From contig JAEEGS010000022.1 of the NCBI GenBank assembly GCA_016280445.1, positions 1 through 64,000 on the forward strand: a stretch of 64,000 nucleotides of DNA. The letters run 5' to 3'. This DNA comes from Bacteroidaceae bacterium. GTDB taxonomy: Bacteria > Bacteroidota > Bacteroidia > Bacteroidales > Bacteroidaceae. Each line of letters begins with the position of its first letter. The stretch's first letter is position 1. This document shows positions 18,297 to 27,715 of this stretch, one piece after another. Both the position numbers and the translations under genes were made by a program. The notes under the pieces are model-generated. The model had not been told where the DNA came from. It searched no databases and saw nothing but the letters and a program-made list of their open reading frames with translations.

Positions 18297-18321
18297 TCAT
18301 TCCCGATGGTCTTCCGTATCC

Positions 18322-18602
18322 TCTTCAACGCCCCTTCCAGTTTCTCTTCAACGTTCCTTTCACATCCTTTTCGATGTTCCTTTCACATCCTCTTCAATCT
18401 TCCTTCCACACACTATTCGATGTTCCTTCCACACACTCGACATCGTGAGTGCCGCAACCTCCACTGACTCTACGCCGTAGCCTCCATTGCCTTAGCGGCG
18501 TAGCCACAATCGATTCCTTGTTGGAATTGATGAATTCATAGAAGGAATTGATGAGTAAGTAGAAGGAATTGATCGATTCGTAGAAGGAATTGATGACGAT
18601 GG
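18322..18602. repeat. Tandem array: eight 23-base units then four 21-base units (copy 2 of the 23-base family)
   Basis: Five units of the type TCTTCAACGTTCCTTTCACA followed by TCC start at 18322, 18345, 18368, 18391 and 18414. Three further 23-base blocks (18437, 18460, 18483) keep the register but change sequence, each ending in AACC or AGCC; these contain the inverted pair CTACGCCG/CGGCGTAG. Then four 21-base units of the type AGAAGGAATTGATGAGTAAG plus one base occupy 18519-18602. The array lies between the barrel-gene terminator and metG. Confidence 0.85.
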
Positions 18603-18633
18603 TGGGTGTCATCTCATGCTGTTTTTCATGTTG

Positions 18634-18665
18634 CAAAGGTACGAAAATTTTTCTTCCTTGTCAAG
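18634..18665 (-). promoter_or_regulatory. Minus-strand promoter reading into the tandem array
   Basis: TACCTTTG on the minus strand (18641-18634) with CTTG at 18665-18662, spacing 20. No annotated gene lies downstream; the transcript would run through the 21-base and 23-base repeats. Confidence 0.5.
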
Positions 18666-18748
18666 TGTTTTCCTCGTCATTCGGGTGAAAAAAGGAGGAT
18701 TCTGACAAAAAAACGCCCTCCCGTCACCGCTATCACAAAATAAATCAG

Positions 18749-18756
18749 TAACTTTG
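18749..18756 (+). promoter_or_regulatory. -7 box for metG
   Basis: TAACTTTG lies 27 bases before the metG ATG. A good TTTG at -33 was not seen. Confidence 0.6.
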
Positions 18757-18782
18757 CAATTTGTTAGCAATTGTATATCAAC

Positions 18783-20849
18783 ATGGAAAAGAAGAATTTT
18801 AAGAGAACGACTGTGACGGCGGCTTTGCCATACGCCAATGGCCCTGTGCATATCGGCCACTTGGCTGGCGTGTATGTGCCTGCCGATATATATGCGAGAT
18901 ACCTGCGTCTGAAAGGACGTGAGGTGATGTTTGTGTGTGGCAGCGACGAGCATGGTGTGCCTGTGACCATCCGTGCGAAGAAGGAAGGGTGCACCGTGCA
19001 GGATGTGGTGGACAGGTATCATGGCATCATCAAGAAGTCGTTTGCTGATTTTGGCATCTCGTTCGACATCTATAGCCGCACCACCAGCAAGACACATCAT
19101 CAGTTTGCGGCAGATTTCTTCAAGAAACTCTACGACGAGGGCAAGTTTGTGGAAATTACCTCCGAGCAGTTCTACGATGAGGAGACCAAGCAGTTCCTGA
19201 CCGACCGCAACATCAAGGGCGAGTGCCCACGTTGCCATGCGGAAGGTGCATACGGCGACCAGTGCGAGAAGTGCGGCGCCACGCTGTCTCCAGAAGAACT
19301 CATCAACCCCGTGAATGCCATCAATGGCAATCCGCTGGTGAAGAAAGCGACGAAACATTGGTATCTGCCCCTCGACCAGTATCAGGGATGGCTTGAAGAC
19401 TGGATTCTGAAGGGACATCCGGAGTGGCGCAGCAATGTGTACGGCCAGTGCAAATCGTGGCTGGATGGTGGCTTGAAGCCCCGTGCTGTCACGCGCGACC
19501 TTGATTGGGGCATTCCCGTGCCCGTGGAAGGCGCTGAGGGAAAAGTGCTCTATGTGTGGTTTGATGCGCCCATCGGCTACATCTCCAACACCAAAGAACT
19601 CTGCGAGAAAGAGCCTGAGAAGTGGGGTACTTGGCAGACGTGGTGGCAGGATGAGGAGACCCGTTTGGTCCATTTCATCGGCAAAGATAACATTGTTTTC
19701 CATTGCATCGTGTTCCCGTCGATGCTGAAGGCACACGGCGACTACATTTTGCCCGACAACGTGCCCAGCAATGAGTTCCTCAATCTGGAAGGTAACAAAA
19801 TCAGCACCTCCAAGAACTATGCCGTGTGGCTCAACGAGTATCTGGAGGAGTTGCCCAATCGTCAGGACGAACTGCGCTATGTGCTCACGGCCAATGCTCC
19901 TGAAACGAAGGATAACGACTTCACGTGGGCTGATTTTCAGGCACGCTGCAACAACGAACTGGTAGCCGTGTATGGCAACTTCGTGAACCGCGCTCTGCAA
20001 CTCACCCAGAAATACTACGATGGAATCGTGCCCACTTGTGGCGAACTGACCGAAACCGACAAGGCGACGCTCGCCGAGTTCGCCTCTGTGAAGGACAACG
20101 TGGAAGCGCTCATCGAGGGCTTCAAGTTCCGCGAGGCACAGAAAGAGGCGATGAATCTCGCTCGCATCGGCAACAAGTACATTGCCGATGAGGAGCCCTG
20201 GAAAGTCATCAAGACCGACCCCGAACGTGTGAAGACCATCATCTACATCTCTCTCCAACTCACGGCCAATCTGGCGATTGCTTTCGAGCCGTTTTTGCCG
20301 TTTTCATCGGCAAAGTTGCGTGAGATGATAGGCATGGAGACGCTGAACTGGGAAGACCTCGGCAAGACCGACCTGCTGCCTGCTGGCAAGCAACTCGGCA
20401 AACCCGCTCTTTTGTTCTCGAAGATAGAGGATGAAACCATCAAGTTCCAGACAGACAAACTCGAAGCCACCATCAAGGCCAACGAAGCCGCTAACGCAAC
20501 GGTGGCTCCCGTGAAGGAGACGGTGGCATTCGACGATTTCACCAAACTCGACATCCGTGTGGCCACCGTGCTCGAATGTGAGCGTGTGCCTAAGATGAAG
20601 AAGTTGCTCAAGTTCAAACTCGACGATGGCACCCCGCAGGGCCGCACCATTGTGAGCGGCATCGCTCAATGGTATGAACCCGAGCAATTGGTGGGCAAGC
20701 AGGTGCTCTTCATCGCCAACCTGGCTCCACGTGAGTTCAAGAATGGCCTCGTGAGCGAGGGTATGATTCTCTCTGCTGAGAACTTTGATGGCAGCATCAG
20801 CGTGACCACTGTGGAGAAGCCAGTGAAGGGTGGTAGCCAGGTTTGTTAG
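18783..20849 (+). CDS. metG: Methionyl-tRNA synthetase
   Basis: A 688-residue class I synthetase charging tRNA-Met. HIGH (23-26), a zinc knuckle with [20 protein letters not shown] and the KMSKS equivalent GNKISTSKN are present. The C-terminal ~110 residues ([22 protein letters not shown]) form the fused Trbp111-type tRNA-binding/dimerisation domain. ATG 18783 is preferred over an upstream in-frame ATA-led extension because family members begin just before the [14 protein letters not shown] block. It heads a run of plus-strand envelope genes. Confidence 0.96.
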   Translation: MEKKNFKRTTVTAALPYANGPVHIGHLAGVYVPADIYARYLRLKGREVMFVCGSDEHGVPVTIRAKKEGCTVQDVVDRYHGIIKKSFADFGISFDIYSRTTSKTHHQFAADFFKKLYDEGKFVEITSEQFYDEETKQFLTDRNIKGECPRCHAEGAYGDQCEKCGATLSPEELINPVNAINGNPLVKKATKHWYLPLDQYQGWLEDWILKGHPEWRSNVYGQCKSWLDGGLKPRAVTRDLDWGIPVPVEGAEGKVLYVWFDAPIGYISNTKELCEKEPEKWGTWQTWWQDEETRLVHFIGKDNIVFHCIVFPSMLKAHGDYILPDNVPSNEFLNLEGNKISTSKNYAVWLNEYLEELPNRQDELRYVLTANAPETKDNDFTWADFQARCNNELVAVYGNFVNRALQLTQKYYDGIVPTCGELTETDKATLAEFASVKDNVEALIEGFKFREAQKEAMNLARIGNKYIADEEPWKVIKTDPERVKTIIYISLQLTANLAIAFEPFLPFSSAKLREMIGMETLNWEDLGKTDLLPAGKQLGKPALLFSKIEDETIKFQTDKLEATIKANEAANATVAPVKETVAFDDFTKLDIRVATVLECERVPKMKKLLKFKLDDGTPQGRTIVSGIAQWYEPEQLVGKQVLFIANLAPREFKNGLVSEGMILSAENFDGSISVTTVEKPVKGGSQVC

Positions 20850-20885
20850 CCATCTTACGCATTGGGCGACCTTTTGGCAAATGAA

Positions 20886-22121
20886 ATGAAAAAGAAGGTT
20901 ATTGGGAAATGGACGCTGGTCGTCGTGGTTGGGGCACTCATCGTGTGGTGTGCCACCCGATGGAATGTGTGGTTCCACAATAGCGAGGAAGCCCCTTATG
21001 TACCTTCTGAAGTGCCGACGAGAGTGCTGCTGACGTTTGGCGATGAAGATGGGATGAACAGAAATGTCAGTTGGATGTGCGACACTATCCTACGTGAGGC
21101 GTGGTTGGAACTGGAAGACGAAACCACCCGTATGATGGAACGTGTGGGCGCCACAGGTGAGGTGTTTGAGTCGCGGAGCGGAAAGGCCGCTTATTATGTG
21201 GCGCGCCTGCGAGGTTTAGAGGCGGGACACACCTACCGCTACCGTGTATGTACAGGCGATAAGGCATCGGAATGGTATGCCTTTCAATTGCCCGATGAAA
21301 TCGACCGAGAGACTTCTTTTATCTATATGGGTGACATTCAGGACACCATTGGTGGCGTTGCCAACCAACTGCTGAGAGAGGCTTTTCGCCAGCATCAAGA
21401 TGCTGAGTTCCTTGTGTGTGGAGGTGATTTGACGGAACGTCCAACCGATGCTTTCTGGGCTGAAACGTTCGAAGGTCTCGATTCCATCGGACAATCTGTG
21501 CCTGTATTGACGGTGCCGGGAAACCACGAATACCTCAAGGGTGTCATTGGCCAACTCGAACGACGTTTCTCGCTCATCCATTCGTATTTCCTCGATTCGA
21601 TGGTGGGTGAAAACCATGTGTTCACCGTTCGTTATAAAGAGATACAACTCTTCTGCCTTGACAGTAACCGGGAGTTCTTCTATTTGTGGACACAACGTCA
21701 GTGGTTGGAAGAGAAGTTGAAGGAGAGTCAGGCGAAGTGGAAAATCGTTGTTTTGCACCATCCACTTTATTCCACCCGTGGAAAGACCAACAACCTTATC
21801 CAGCGATGGATGTTCGACGATGTGATTCAGACGTATGGTGTTGACCTCGTGTTGCAAGGACATGAGCATGTTTATGCACGCATGAGTTCACATGATGGGA
21901 AAAAATCGACGCCCGTCTATACGGTCAGCCACTGCTCGCCCAAGAACTACAAGACAGAATTCCCCGATGGATTCGACCGATTTGAAAAGGTGAGCCGCTA
22001 TTATCAGATGATACGCACGCATGGCGACACTCTCTTCCTCACCGCTACGGATGCCAACACGCAGCGGCTGGTCGATTCACTCTTCATCGAAAAGAACTCA
22101 CATGTGATAATTCATGATTGA
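20886..22121 (+). CDS. Membrane-anchored metallophosphoesterase with purple-acid-phosphatase-like N-domain
   Basis: A 411-residue protein with an N-terminal hydrophobic anchor (WTLVVVVGALIVWCATRW). A fibronectin-like segment around residues 40-130 (VLLTFG, LEAGHTYRYRVCTGDKASEWYAFQLP) resembles the N-domain of purple acid phosphatases. The calcineurin-like catalytic core follows: YMGDIQD, CGGDLTE, PGNHEYLKG, VLHHPLYSTRG and GHEHVYAR, with all expected metal ligands. It probably removes phosphate from a periplasmic substrate. It lies 36 bases after metG and only 3 bases before the LtaS-like gene. Confidence 0.85.
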   Translation: MKKKVIGKWTLVVVVGALIVWCATRWNVWFHNSEEAPYVPSEVPTRVLLTFGDEDGMNRNVSWMCDTILREAWLELEDETTRMMERVGATGEVFESRSGKAAYYVARLRGLEAGHTYRYRVCTGDKASEWYAFQLPDEIDRETSFIYMGDIQDTIGGVANQLLREAFRQHQDAEFLVCGGDLTERPTDAFWAETFEGLDSIGQSVPVLTVPGNHEYLKGVIGQLERRFSLIHSYFLDSMVGENHVFTVRYKEIQLFCLDSNREFFYLWTQRQWLEEKLKESQAKWKIVVLHHPLYSTRGKTNNLIQRWMFDDVIQTYGVDLVLQGHEHVYARMSSHDGKKSTPVYTVSHCSPKNYKTEFPDGFDRFEKVSRYYQMIRTHGDTLFLTATDANTQRLVDSLFIEKNSHVIIHD

Positions 22122-22124
22122 ACA

Positions 22125-24089
22125 ATGAGACGCATACAACTAAAGAAGTCGCTTATCTCAAGCCCCCTTGCCTTCATCTACAATTTGGCATTGGTTTATA
22201 TCACCTTTGGATTGTGCCGATTGGCTTATCTTTTCGAGAACTGGTCGGTATTGTCGGAAGGTTTCGACACTCTTTCCTTCTGGGAAGCCTTCAAAGGTTG
22301 TTGGATGTTCGACACCTCAGCCATTCTCTACATGAATGTGCTTTATGCCCTCTTGATGTTGCTGCCGCTCCATTGGAAGGAAAAAAACTGGTGGCAGCAG
22401 ATGGCCAAATGGGTGTTTGTGGTGGTTAATTCGCTGTGTGTGATTGCTAATCTGGCTGATGCGGTTTACTTCCAATACACGGGTCGCCGCACGACTGGAT
22501 CAGTCTTTCAGGAGTTCAGCCACGAGAGCAATATCGGCGATGTAATCGGCGTTGAGTTGTTGCGCCACTGGTATCTGGTGCTGGTGGGAGTTGTCCTCAT
22601 TGCTGGATTGATTCTGTTGTATGCCAAACCAACGGGAAAACTCCACCTGCGCATGCTGAAAGACCGCCTTATCTATTATGCTGTTCATTTGGTGTGCTTT
22701 GGACTTTATATCCCCATTACTATTGCAGGCATGCGTGGTGGCGCCACAACAGCGGTGCGCCCTATCACCATCAGTAACGCCAACCAATATGTCAATAGGC
22801 CTGCTGAAGCAGCGCTGATTCTTAACACGCCTTTCTCGATGATTCGTACCATCGGCAAAAAGGTGTTTGTTGACCCTCAATACTTTTCTCGTGAGGAACT
22901 CGACACGATATACTCTCCGGTTCACACACCTGCAGACAGCGTGGTGATGAACAAAAAGAATGTGGTTGTGCTCATCATGGAGAGTTATGGAAGAGAGTAC
23001 ATTGGCGCTTACAACGAAGGGAAGGGCTATACGCCTTTCACCGACTCGCTCATCCAACAGTCTCTCACTTTCGACTTGACGATTGCCAATGGGCGCAAGA
23101 GCATCGACGGCATGCCTTCCATTCTGTCAAGCATTCCACGTTTTGTGGAGCCTTTCTTCCTGACACCTGCCTCCATGAATGAGGTGAGCGGTTTGGCAAG
23201 AGAGTTGGGCAAGGTGGGTTATTACTCGGCTTTCTTTCATGGTGCCGAAAACGGTTCGATGGGTTTTGAAGCCTTTGCCAAATCGACAGGATACAACGAC
23301 TACTTTGGCCGCACAGAGTACAATCAGGATGGACGCTTCAATGGTGACAAGGACTTCGATGGCATGTGGGCCATTTGGGACGAGGAGTTTCTGCAGTTCT
23401 ATGCCTTGAAGATGAGTGAGATGAAGGAGCCATTCATCACCTCTGTCTTTACGGCCAGTTCACACCACCCGTATGCTGTTCCTGACCGTTACAAGGACAT
23501 CTACAAAGATGAGCCAGGTGACCCCAACATCATGCATAAGTGCATCCGGTATGTTGACAATGCGTTGAGGCTCTTCTTCCAGACAGCAGCGCAGCAACCG
23601 TGGTACAAAAACACTATCTTTGTGCTGACGGCTGACCATACCAACAAGACTTCTGAGAAGCATTATCAGACGGAGTTGGGTGTTTGTAGTGTGCCTATCT
23701 TCATTTTCGACCCTTCAGGCGAACTCCAGCCAGAATGGCGCCACTGTATTGCGCAGCAGATAGACATCATGCCGACTGTGCTTGGACTTTTGGGGTATGA
23801 AAAGCCTTACGTGGCTTTTGGACAGAATTTGTTGAGTACGCCCGACGAAGATACATGGGCAGTGACCAACAGCAACGGTCTTTACCACTATGTACGGGGA
23901 GATTACGTGCTGTTGTTCACGGAACAGGGTGAGGTGAAGGCGCTCTACAACTATAAGAAGGACTGGTTTATGAAGCAGAATCTGCTGGGTAAGACGGGTG
24001 AGGTGGAGAAACAGATGGAGCGTGAACTGAAAGCCCTCATCCAGTCTTATATGGAACGAATGGTGGAAGACCGCCTGACAGTGAAATAA
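22125..24089 (+). CDS. LtaS-like phosphoglycerol transferase (sulfatase fold)
   Basis: A 654-residue inner-membrane protein with about five N-terminal membrane helices (to ~residue 205) and a periplasmic alkaline-phosphatase/sulfatase domain. Metal and nucleophile motifs are VVVLIMESYGREY, ANGRKSIDGMPSIL (likely nucleophile Ser326), SAFFHGAENGSMGFE and FVLTADHTNKTSE. Relatives take glycerol phosphate from phosphatidylglycerol and add it to glycans. In a Gram-negative organism without lipoteichoic acid the acceptor would be a periplasmic or surface polysaccharide. Neighbouring genes support a decoration pathway. Confidence 0.85.
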   Translation: MRRIQLKKSLISSPLAFIYNLALVYITFGLCRLAYLFENWSVLSEGFDTLSFWEAFKGCWMFDTSAILYMNVLYALLMLLPLHWKEKNWWQQMAKWVFVVVNSLCVIANLADAVYFQYTGRRTTGSVFQEFSHESNIGDVIGVELLRHWYLVLVGVVLIAGLILLYAKPTGKLHLRMLKDRLIYYAVHLVCFGLYIPITIAGMRGGATTAVRPITISNANQYVNRPAEAALILNTPFSMIRTIGKKVFVDPQYFSREELDTIYSPVHTPADSVVMNKKNVVVLIMESYGREYIGAYNEGKGYTPFTDSLIQQSLTFDLTIANGRKSIDGMPSILSSIPRFVEPFFLTPASMNEVSGLARELGKVGYYSAFFHGAENGSMGFEAFAKSTGYNDYFGRTEYNQDGRFNGDKDFDGMWAIWDEEFLQFYALKMSEMKEPFITSVFTASSHHPYAVPDRYKDIYKDEPGDPNIMHKCIRYVDNALRLFFQTAAQQPWYKNTIFVLTADHTNKTSEKHYQTELGVCSVPIFIFDPSGELQPEWRHCIAQQIDIMPTVLGLLGYEKPYVAFGQNLLSTPDEDTWAVTNSNGLYHYVRGDYVLLFTEQGEVKALYNYKKDWFMKQNLLGKTGEVEKQMERELKALIQSYMERMVEDRLTVK

Positions 24090-24129
24090 ACAGCAGGAAG
24101 AACAAGGTGATGCAACCCAAAGAGACTTG

Positions 24130-25041
24130 ATGAATCTCGCTTATCTCATATCGGCATACACGGATGCTCCGCACGTGAAAAGACTTGTAGAGGCGCTGCA
24201 TCCCGAGGCTCACTTCTTCATACATGTGGACAAGAAGTCGGACATCACTCCTTTTGTCTCCATGATTCAGGGCAGCAACATCCATTTTCTGGAGAATAGA
24301 GTGGCAGTGAGATGGGGAACAATCACGCAGGTGGATTTTCAGATAGCGTTGATAAAAGCAGCGATTGAGTATCCTGTCACGTTCGATTATCTATTCTTTC
24401 TTTCTGGACAGGATTACCCCCTATGGAGCAATGAGCACATTACCCGCTGGATGGAATCCCAACAGGGACGGGAGTTCCTAAGCGGCATACGCATTGACAA
24501 GGATGAGAAGAGTATGCAGCAGCAACGAGCCATTTACCAGTCTTTCCGTCCTCTCTTCAACATCTCCTTCTTGAGCGAAAGAATGAACACGCGCCTGAGC
24601 ATCTTGTATAGGAAAGTCATGTGGATGCTGGGTCGGAGGAAGCGTTTGACGCTGACGGTGGACGGTGAACAATGGGATTTGTACAAAGGGGCTGACTATT
24701 GGGGCATCTCTCAGCAACTGGCCTCTTATATATATAATATGTATCAAAGTCATCCTGAGATATACCGCTATTTCAAGGACTCGTTTGCTCCGTCGGAGAC
24801 AATGTTACAGACTATTGCGTTTAACTCAGGCGAATGGAGAAAGCGGTGCATTTTGTGGGAAGGTGAATATCCTGGGCTTGCGGCTTTAACGCCCCTTCAC
24901 TTTATCATCTATGACCCCGTCATTAAGGTGATGGATGAGACCGACCACGAGACCCTGATGGCGAGTGGAAAGATGTTTGCAAGGAAACTGAGAACCGGCG
25001 AAAGTGACCAACTGGTGGCATTATTAGATGGAAGGAACTAA
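24130..25041 (+). CDS. Glycosyltransferase family 14 (core-2/I-branching type)
   Basis: A 303-residue protein with the GT14 motifs AYLISAYTDAPHVKRLVEAL, FIHVDKKSD and FDYLFFLSGQDYPLWS. Family members transfer N-acetylglucosamine or xylose in beta-1,6-type branches using a GT-A-like fold without a DxD requirement. ATG 24130 is used; a TTG three bases earlier would add one residue. The final 14 bases overlap the first acyltransferase gene, so translation is probably coupled. Confidence 0.8.
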   Translation: MNLAYLISAYTDAPHVKRLVEALHPEAHFFIHVDKKSDITPFVSMIQGSNIHFLENRVAVRWGTITQVDFQIALIKAAIEYPVTFDYLFFLSGQDYPLWSNEHITRWMESQQGREFLSGIRIDKDEKSMQQQRAIYQSFRPLFNISFLSERMNTRLSILYRKVMWMLGRRKRLTLTVDGEQWDLYKGADYWGISQQLASYIYNMYQSHPEIYRYFKDSFAPSETMLQTIAFNSGEWRKRCILWEGEYPGLAALTPLHFIIYDPVIKVMDETDHETLMASGKMFARKLRTGESDQLVALLDGRN

Positions 25042-26155
25042 CCATATACAGGAAACGAGCCTGCTGCCTCCAAAACAGGCAGGAAGGTTGGAGTGGCTGG
25101 ATGCCATGCGTGGCTTCACCATGATATTGGTGGTGGCTTATCATGTGGCAGAGTTTAGTTTCGCCGAATCTGAAAAGGTGTCGGCATCTTTGCCGTTCTT
25201 GGTGCTGTTCCGTATGCCATTGTTCTTCTTTGTGAGCGGCTTCTTGGCCTACAAGGCGACGTGGATATGGACACCGCAGAGTTTTGCCTCTCTTACATGG
25301 AAGAAACTCAAGGTGCAGGTGTTGCCTGCAGTGGTCTTTTTGTGTGTCTTTCTGGTGCTGAAGGGGAGATTCCCTTTCTTTGAGAGTTTGGGAAAAGCAC
25401 TTCAAAGTCCTACGAAGGGTGGCTATTGGTTTACATGGGTGCTCCTCCAGATGTTTCTTATCTATTATGTAGTGGCAGCCACTTTCCAACGATGGGGTAA
25501 GAAAGTAGAAAATGTGGCCATCGTGGTGTTGTGGGTGGTGATGCTGCTTGCTTACATCTCCTTGTACATGCCCCGAACGTTGGGTAAATGGTACGAAACG
25601 GATTGGATGATGTACAGTTCCTTTTATGAGACGCTGAAGTTCATGCATTTCTTTGTGCTGGGTAATCTGGTGCATCGCCATTGGAAGGGGGTGCAGCGAT
25701 TGTTTGATGCAGGATGGTTCTTACCCGTTCTTGTGGTGCTTGCTTTCTTCTGTTGTGCTGACATCTTCAAATGGCATACGATGAAACTGGAGTGGACGAA
25801 TGTGCCAAAGACCTTGGCGATGTACACGCTTATGCTGATTGTCGTGATGTTTTTCCGGTACTATCAGGAACATTTCACTCGACAGACTCGTGTCGGTCGT
25901 GGTTTGCAGTATATAGGTGTCCGCACCCTTGATGTCTATCTGCTCCACTTTATCCTCTTGCCCAAACTTCCTGAAGTGGGCAAGTGGCTTGACAGCCATC
26001 ATCCCAACTTTGTCGTTGACATCGTGCTGGCAGTAGGTGTGGCACTTGTTGTGATTGCTTTCTGTTTGCTTTTCAGCAATATTCTGCGTATGAGTCCTTT
26101 CTTGAAGGAGAATCTGTTTGGACGAAAAGAAACTCTCAAAAGCCCCAAAGATTAA
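25028..26155 (+). CDS. Acyltransferase family 3 membrane protein (first)
   Basis: A 375-residue protein with about ten membrane helices. RLEWLDAMRGFTMILVVAYHVAEF carries the family R/H signature for acyl-CoA-dependent O-acyl transfer to glycans, and MPLFFFVSGFLAYK and DVYLLHFILLP follow the family pattern. It overlaps the GT14 gene and ends one base before the second acyltransferase. The acyl group and acceptor are unknown. Confidence 0.82.
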   Translation: MEGTNHIQETSLLPPKQAGRLEWLDAMRGFTMILVVAYHVAEFSFAESEKVSASLPFLVLFRMPLFFFVSGFLAYKATWIWTPQSFASLTWKKLKVQVLPAVVFLCVFLVLKGRFPFFESLGKALQSPTKGGYWFTWVLLQMFLIYYVVAATFQRWGKKVENVAIVVLWVVMLLAYISLYMPRTLGKWYETDWMMYSSFYETLKFMHFFVLGNLVHRHWKGVQRLFDAGWFLPVLVVLAFFCCADIFKWHTMKLEWTNVPKTLAMYTLMLIVVMFFRYYQEHFTRQTRVGRGLQYIGVRTLDVYLLHFILLPKLPEVGKWLDSHHPNFVVDIVLAVGVALVVIAFCLLFSNILRMSPFLKENLFGRKETLKSPKD

Positions 26156-26156
26156 T

Positions 26157-27266
26157 ATGAAACAGCGTAACCATGCTTTCGACCTCCTGTGTGGCATCTG
26201 TATCATTCGTATGATCATGTTGCACATCACCAATGCCTGTGGTTTTGGCGATGCTGATTGGTGGACTCCCATCATGCAATGGACTTACTTTTTCATGTCT
26301 TTCTTTTTCTTCAAGGCGGGTTACTTCAACAAGACGGTGTCGGGTAACACGAAAGAGTACCTGAAAGACAAAGCGAAAAGATTGCTCATTCCATATGTGG
26401 TATGGGGTATGATTGGCAACACCATCTATTTCTTCTTCGTCTGGTTCATCTTCGACCCTCAAAACGCTCTTTCCAAACAGGTGAAACTGAGCCATTTGTG
26501 GGAATCCAGCCAGTTCTACGGTAACATCCCTTGTTGGTTCCTTTTCTCCTTCTTCATGGCATACGCCGTGGCTCACCTCATTGCCAAAGTACCTCCTCTC
26601 TTCAAGGTGCGTCTCTTTGGAAAGATGCGGAACTTCAAGATACACTGGTTTATCTTCCTGTTGCCCCTGCTCAGTTATTGGCTGTGGACGAAGAAGAATC
26701 CCATGTGGTTCGATATCGATAATGTCTTTATTGGCATCTATCTCTTCTATTTGGGACGTGTGTGGCACTTTGCCATTGAGAAAATGGGTGAGAGTGTTTC
26801 CATCGGTGTGTCGGGTGTGCTGCTTGCCATCTTCATTTATCTCAATGGTATCTATGGTGGAGAATATACGATGGTGGACAATATATGGGAAGGTAACACC
26901 TACATTGTCATCGTCAATATCACCCTTGCGCTCTGCGGACTCTCAGGTATCCTGCTTTGCATTCCTGTGCCTCGCATCCCTGTCATCAACTATATTGGCG
27001 AGCACTCTATGGTGTTCTTTGTGGCTCATTATCCAATCATGATGCTCTATAAGATGATACGCTCAGCCAACGTGCGTACTTTGCGAGGACACTGGGATGA
27101 TTACACCATTCTCATACTGATTCTATTTGGCGTTTGCTTCCTTTTAGTGCCGTATGTGGAAAAAGTGCCGTGGATGTCTGGTAGATTCAAGAAAAAAACA
27201 GTAACTTTGCCATCGAAAAAACCACAAGAAAATCAAACTGAACAAATATGTACAACAACAGAATAG
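26157..27266 (+). CDS. Acyltransferase family 3 membrane protein (second)
   Basis: A 369-residue multispanning protein of the same family. RNHAFDLLCGICIIRMIMLHIT supplies the N-terminal motif; FFFFKAGYFN, AKRLLIPYVVWGMIG and GEHSMVFFVAHYPIMM are conserved blocks. It starts one base after the previous stop. It is more diverged than its neighbour, so the two probably use different positions or acyl groups. The 3' end overlaps the cytidylyltransferase gene by 19 bases. Confidence 0.8.
   Translation: MKQRNHAFDLLCGICIIRMIMLHITNACGFGDADWWTPIMQWTYFFMSFFFFKAGYFNKTVSGNTKEYLKDKAKRLLIPYVVWGMIGNTIYFFFVWFIFDPQNALSKQVKLSHLWESSQFYGNIPCWFLFSFFMAYAVAHLIAKVPPLFKVRLFGKMRNFKIHWFIFLLPLLSYWLWTKKNPMWFDIDNVFIGIYLFYLGRVWHFAIEKMGESVSIGVSGVLLAIFIYLNGIYGGEYTMVDNIWEGNTYIVIVNITLALCGLSGILLCIPVPRIPVINYIGEHSMVFFVAHYPIMMLYKMIRSANVRTLRGHWDDYTILILILFGVCFLLVPYVEKVPWMSGRFKKKTVTLPSKKPQENQTEQICTTTE
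27202..27209 (+). promoter_or_regulatory. Internal promoter before the cytidylyltransferase gene
   Basis: TAACTTTG lies inside the end of the acyltransferase gene, 38 bases before the next ATG. A clear -33 box was not seen, so this is tentative. Confidence 0.4.
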
Positions 27267-27715
27267 TCGTTTATACCTCTGGAACCTTTGACATGTTCCA
27301 CAGTAATCACCTGAAGATGATAGAGTATGCTCGTGGTTTGGGTGACACTCTTATTGTGGGAGTCAGCACCGATGAACTGGTCAGCAGTTACAAACGTCCG
27401 CCCATCATTCCTTTCGAGGAACGCATCGCCATTCTGAAGGCACTTAAATATCCCGATGTGGTCATTCCTCAACATTCACTTGACCACACTGAACTGGTCA
27501 AGAAACTCAATATTGATGTCTTTGTAGTTGGTGACGATTGGACGGGTAAGTATGACTACCTTCAAGAGTTGGGTGTTACGGTATTTTATTTCCCATATGG
27601 CGAAGGTGTTTCCTCCACTAAGATTAAGCAGGAAATCTTGGAGAACTATAACGACATGAAGTCGAAACACGAGATGAAGGTGAATCCCAATGTGAAAGTG
27701 AAGCAGGACTCTTAA
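27248..27715 (+). CDS. Polyol-phosphate cytidylyltransferase, TagD-like
   Basis: A 155-residue nucleotidyltransferase. YTSGTFDMFHSNHLKMIEYA contains the HxxH nucleotide-binding motif and GVSSTKIKQEI replaces the RTxGIST-like C-terminal motif. VSTDELVSSYKRPPIIPFEERI matches glycerol-3-phosphate cytidylyltransferase. It would make a CDP-activated polyol such as CDP-glycerol. The following reductase and LicD genes fit a path that makes and attaches a phosphopolyol. The substrate is inferred from family. Confidence 0.82.
   Translation: MYNNRIVVYTSGTFDMFHSNHLKMIEYARGLGDTLIVGVSTDELVSSYKRPPIIPFEERIAILKALKYPDVVIPQHSLDHTELVKKLNIDVFVVGDDWTGKYDYLQELGVTVFYFPYGEGVSSTKIKQEILENYNDMKSKHEMKVNPNVKVKQDS

Noticed and set aside
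18322-18602. CRISPR-like regular spacing
   Set aside because: Units are 23 and 21 bases without unique spacers of 25-40 bases, and no cas genes are near. The 6-7 base spacers of the other elements also exclude CRISPR.
18609-20258. 549-codon open frame antisense to metG
   Set aside because: It mirrors metG codons, has no family features and ends in the repeat region; metG is unambiguous.
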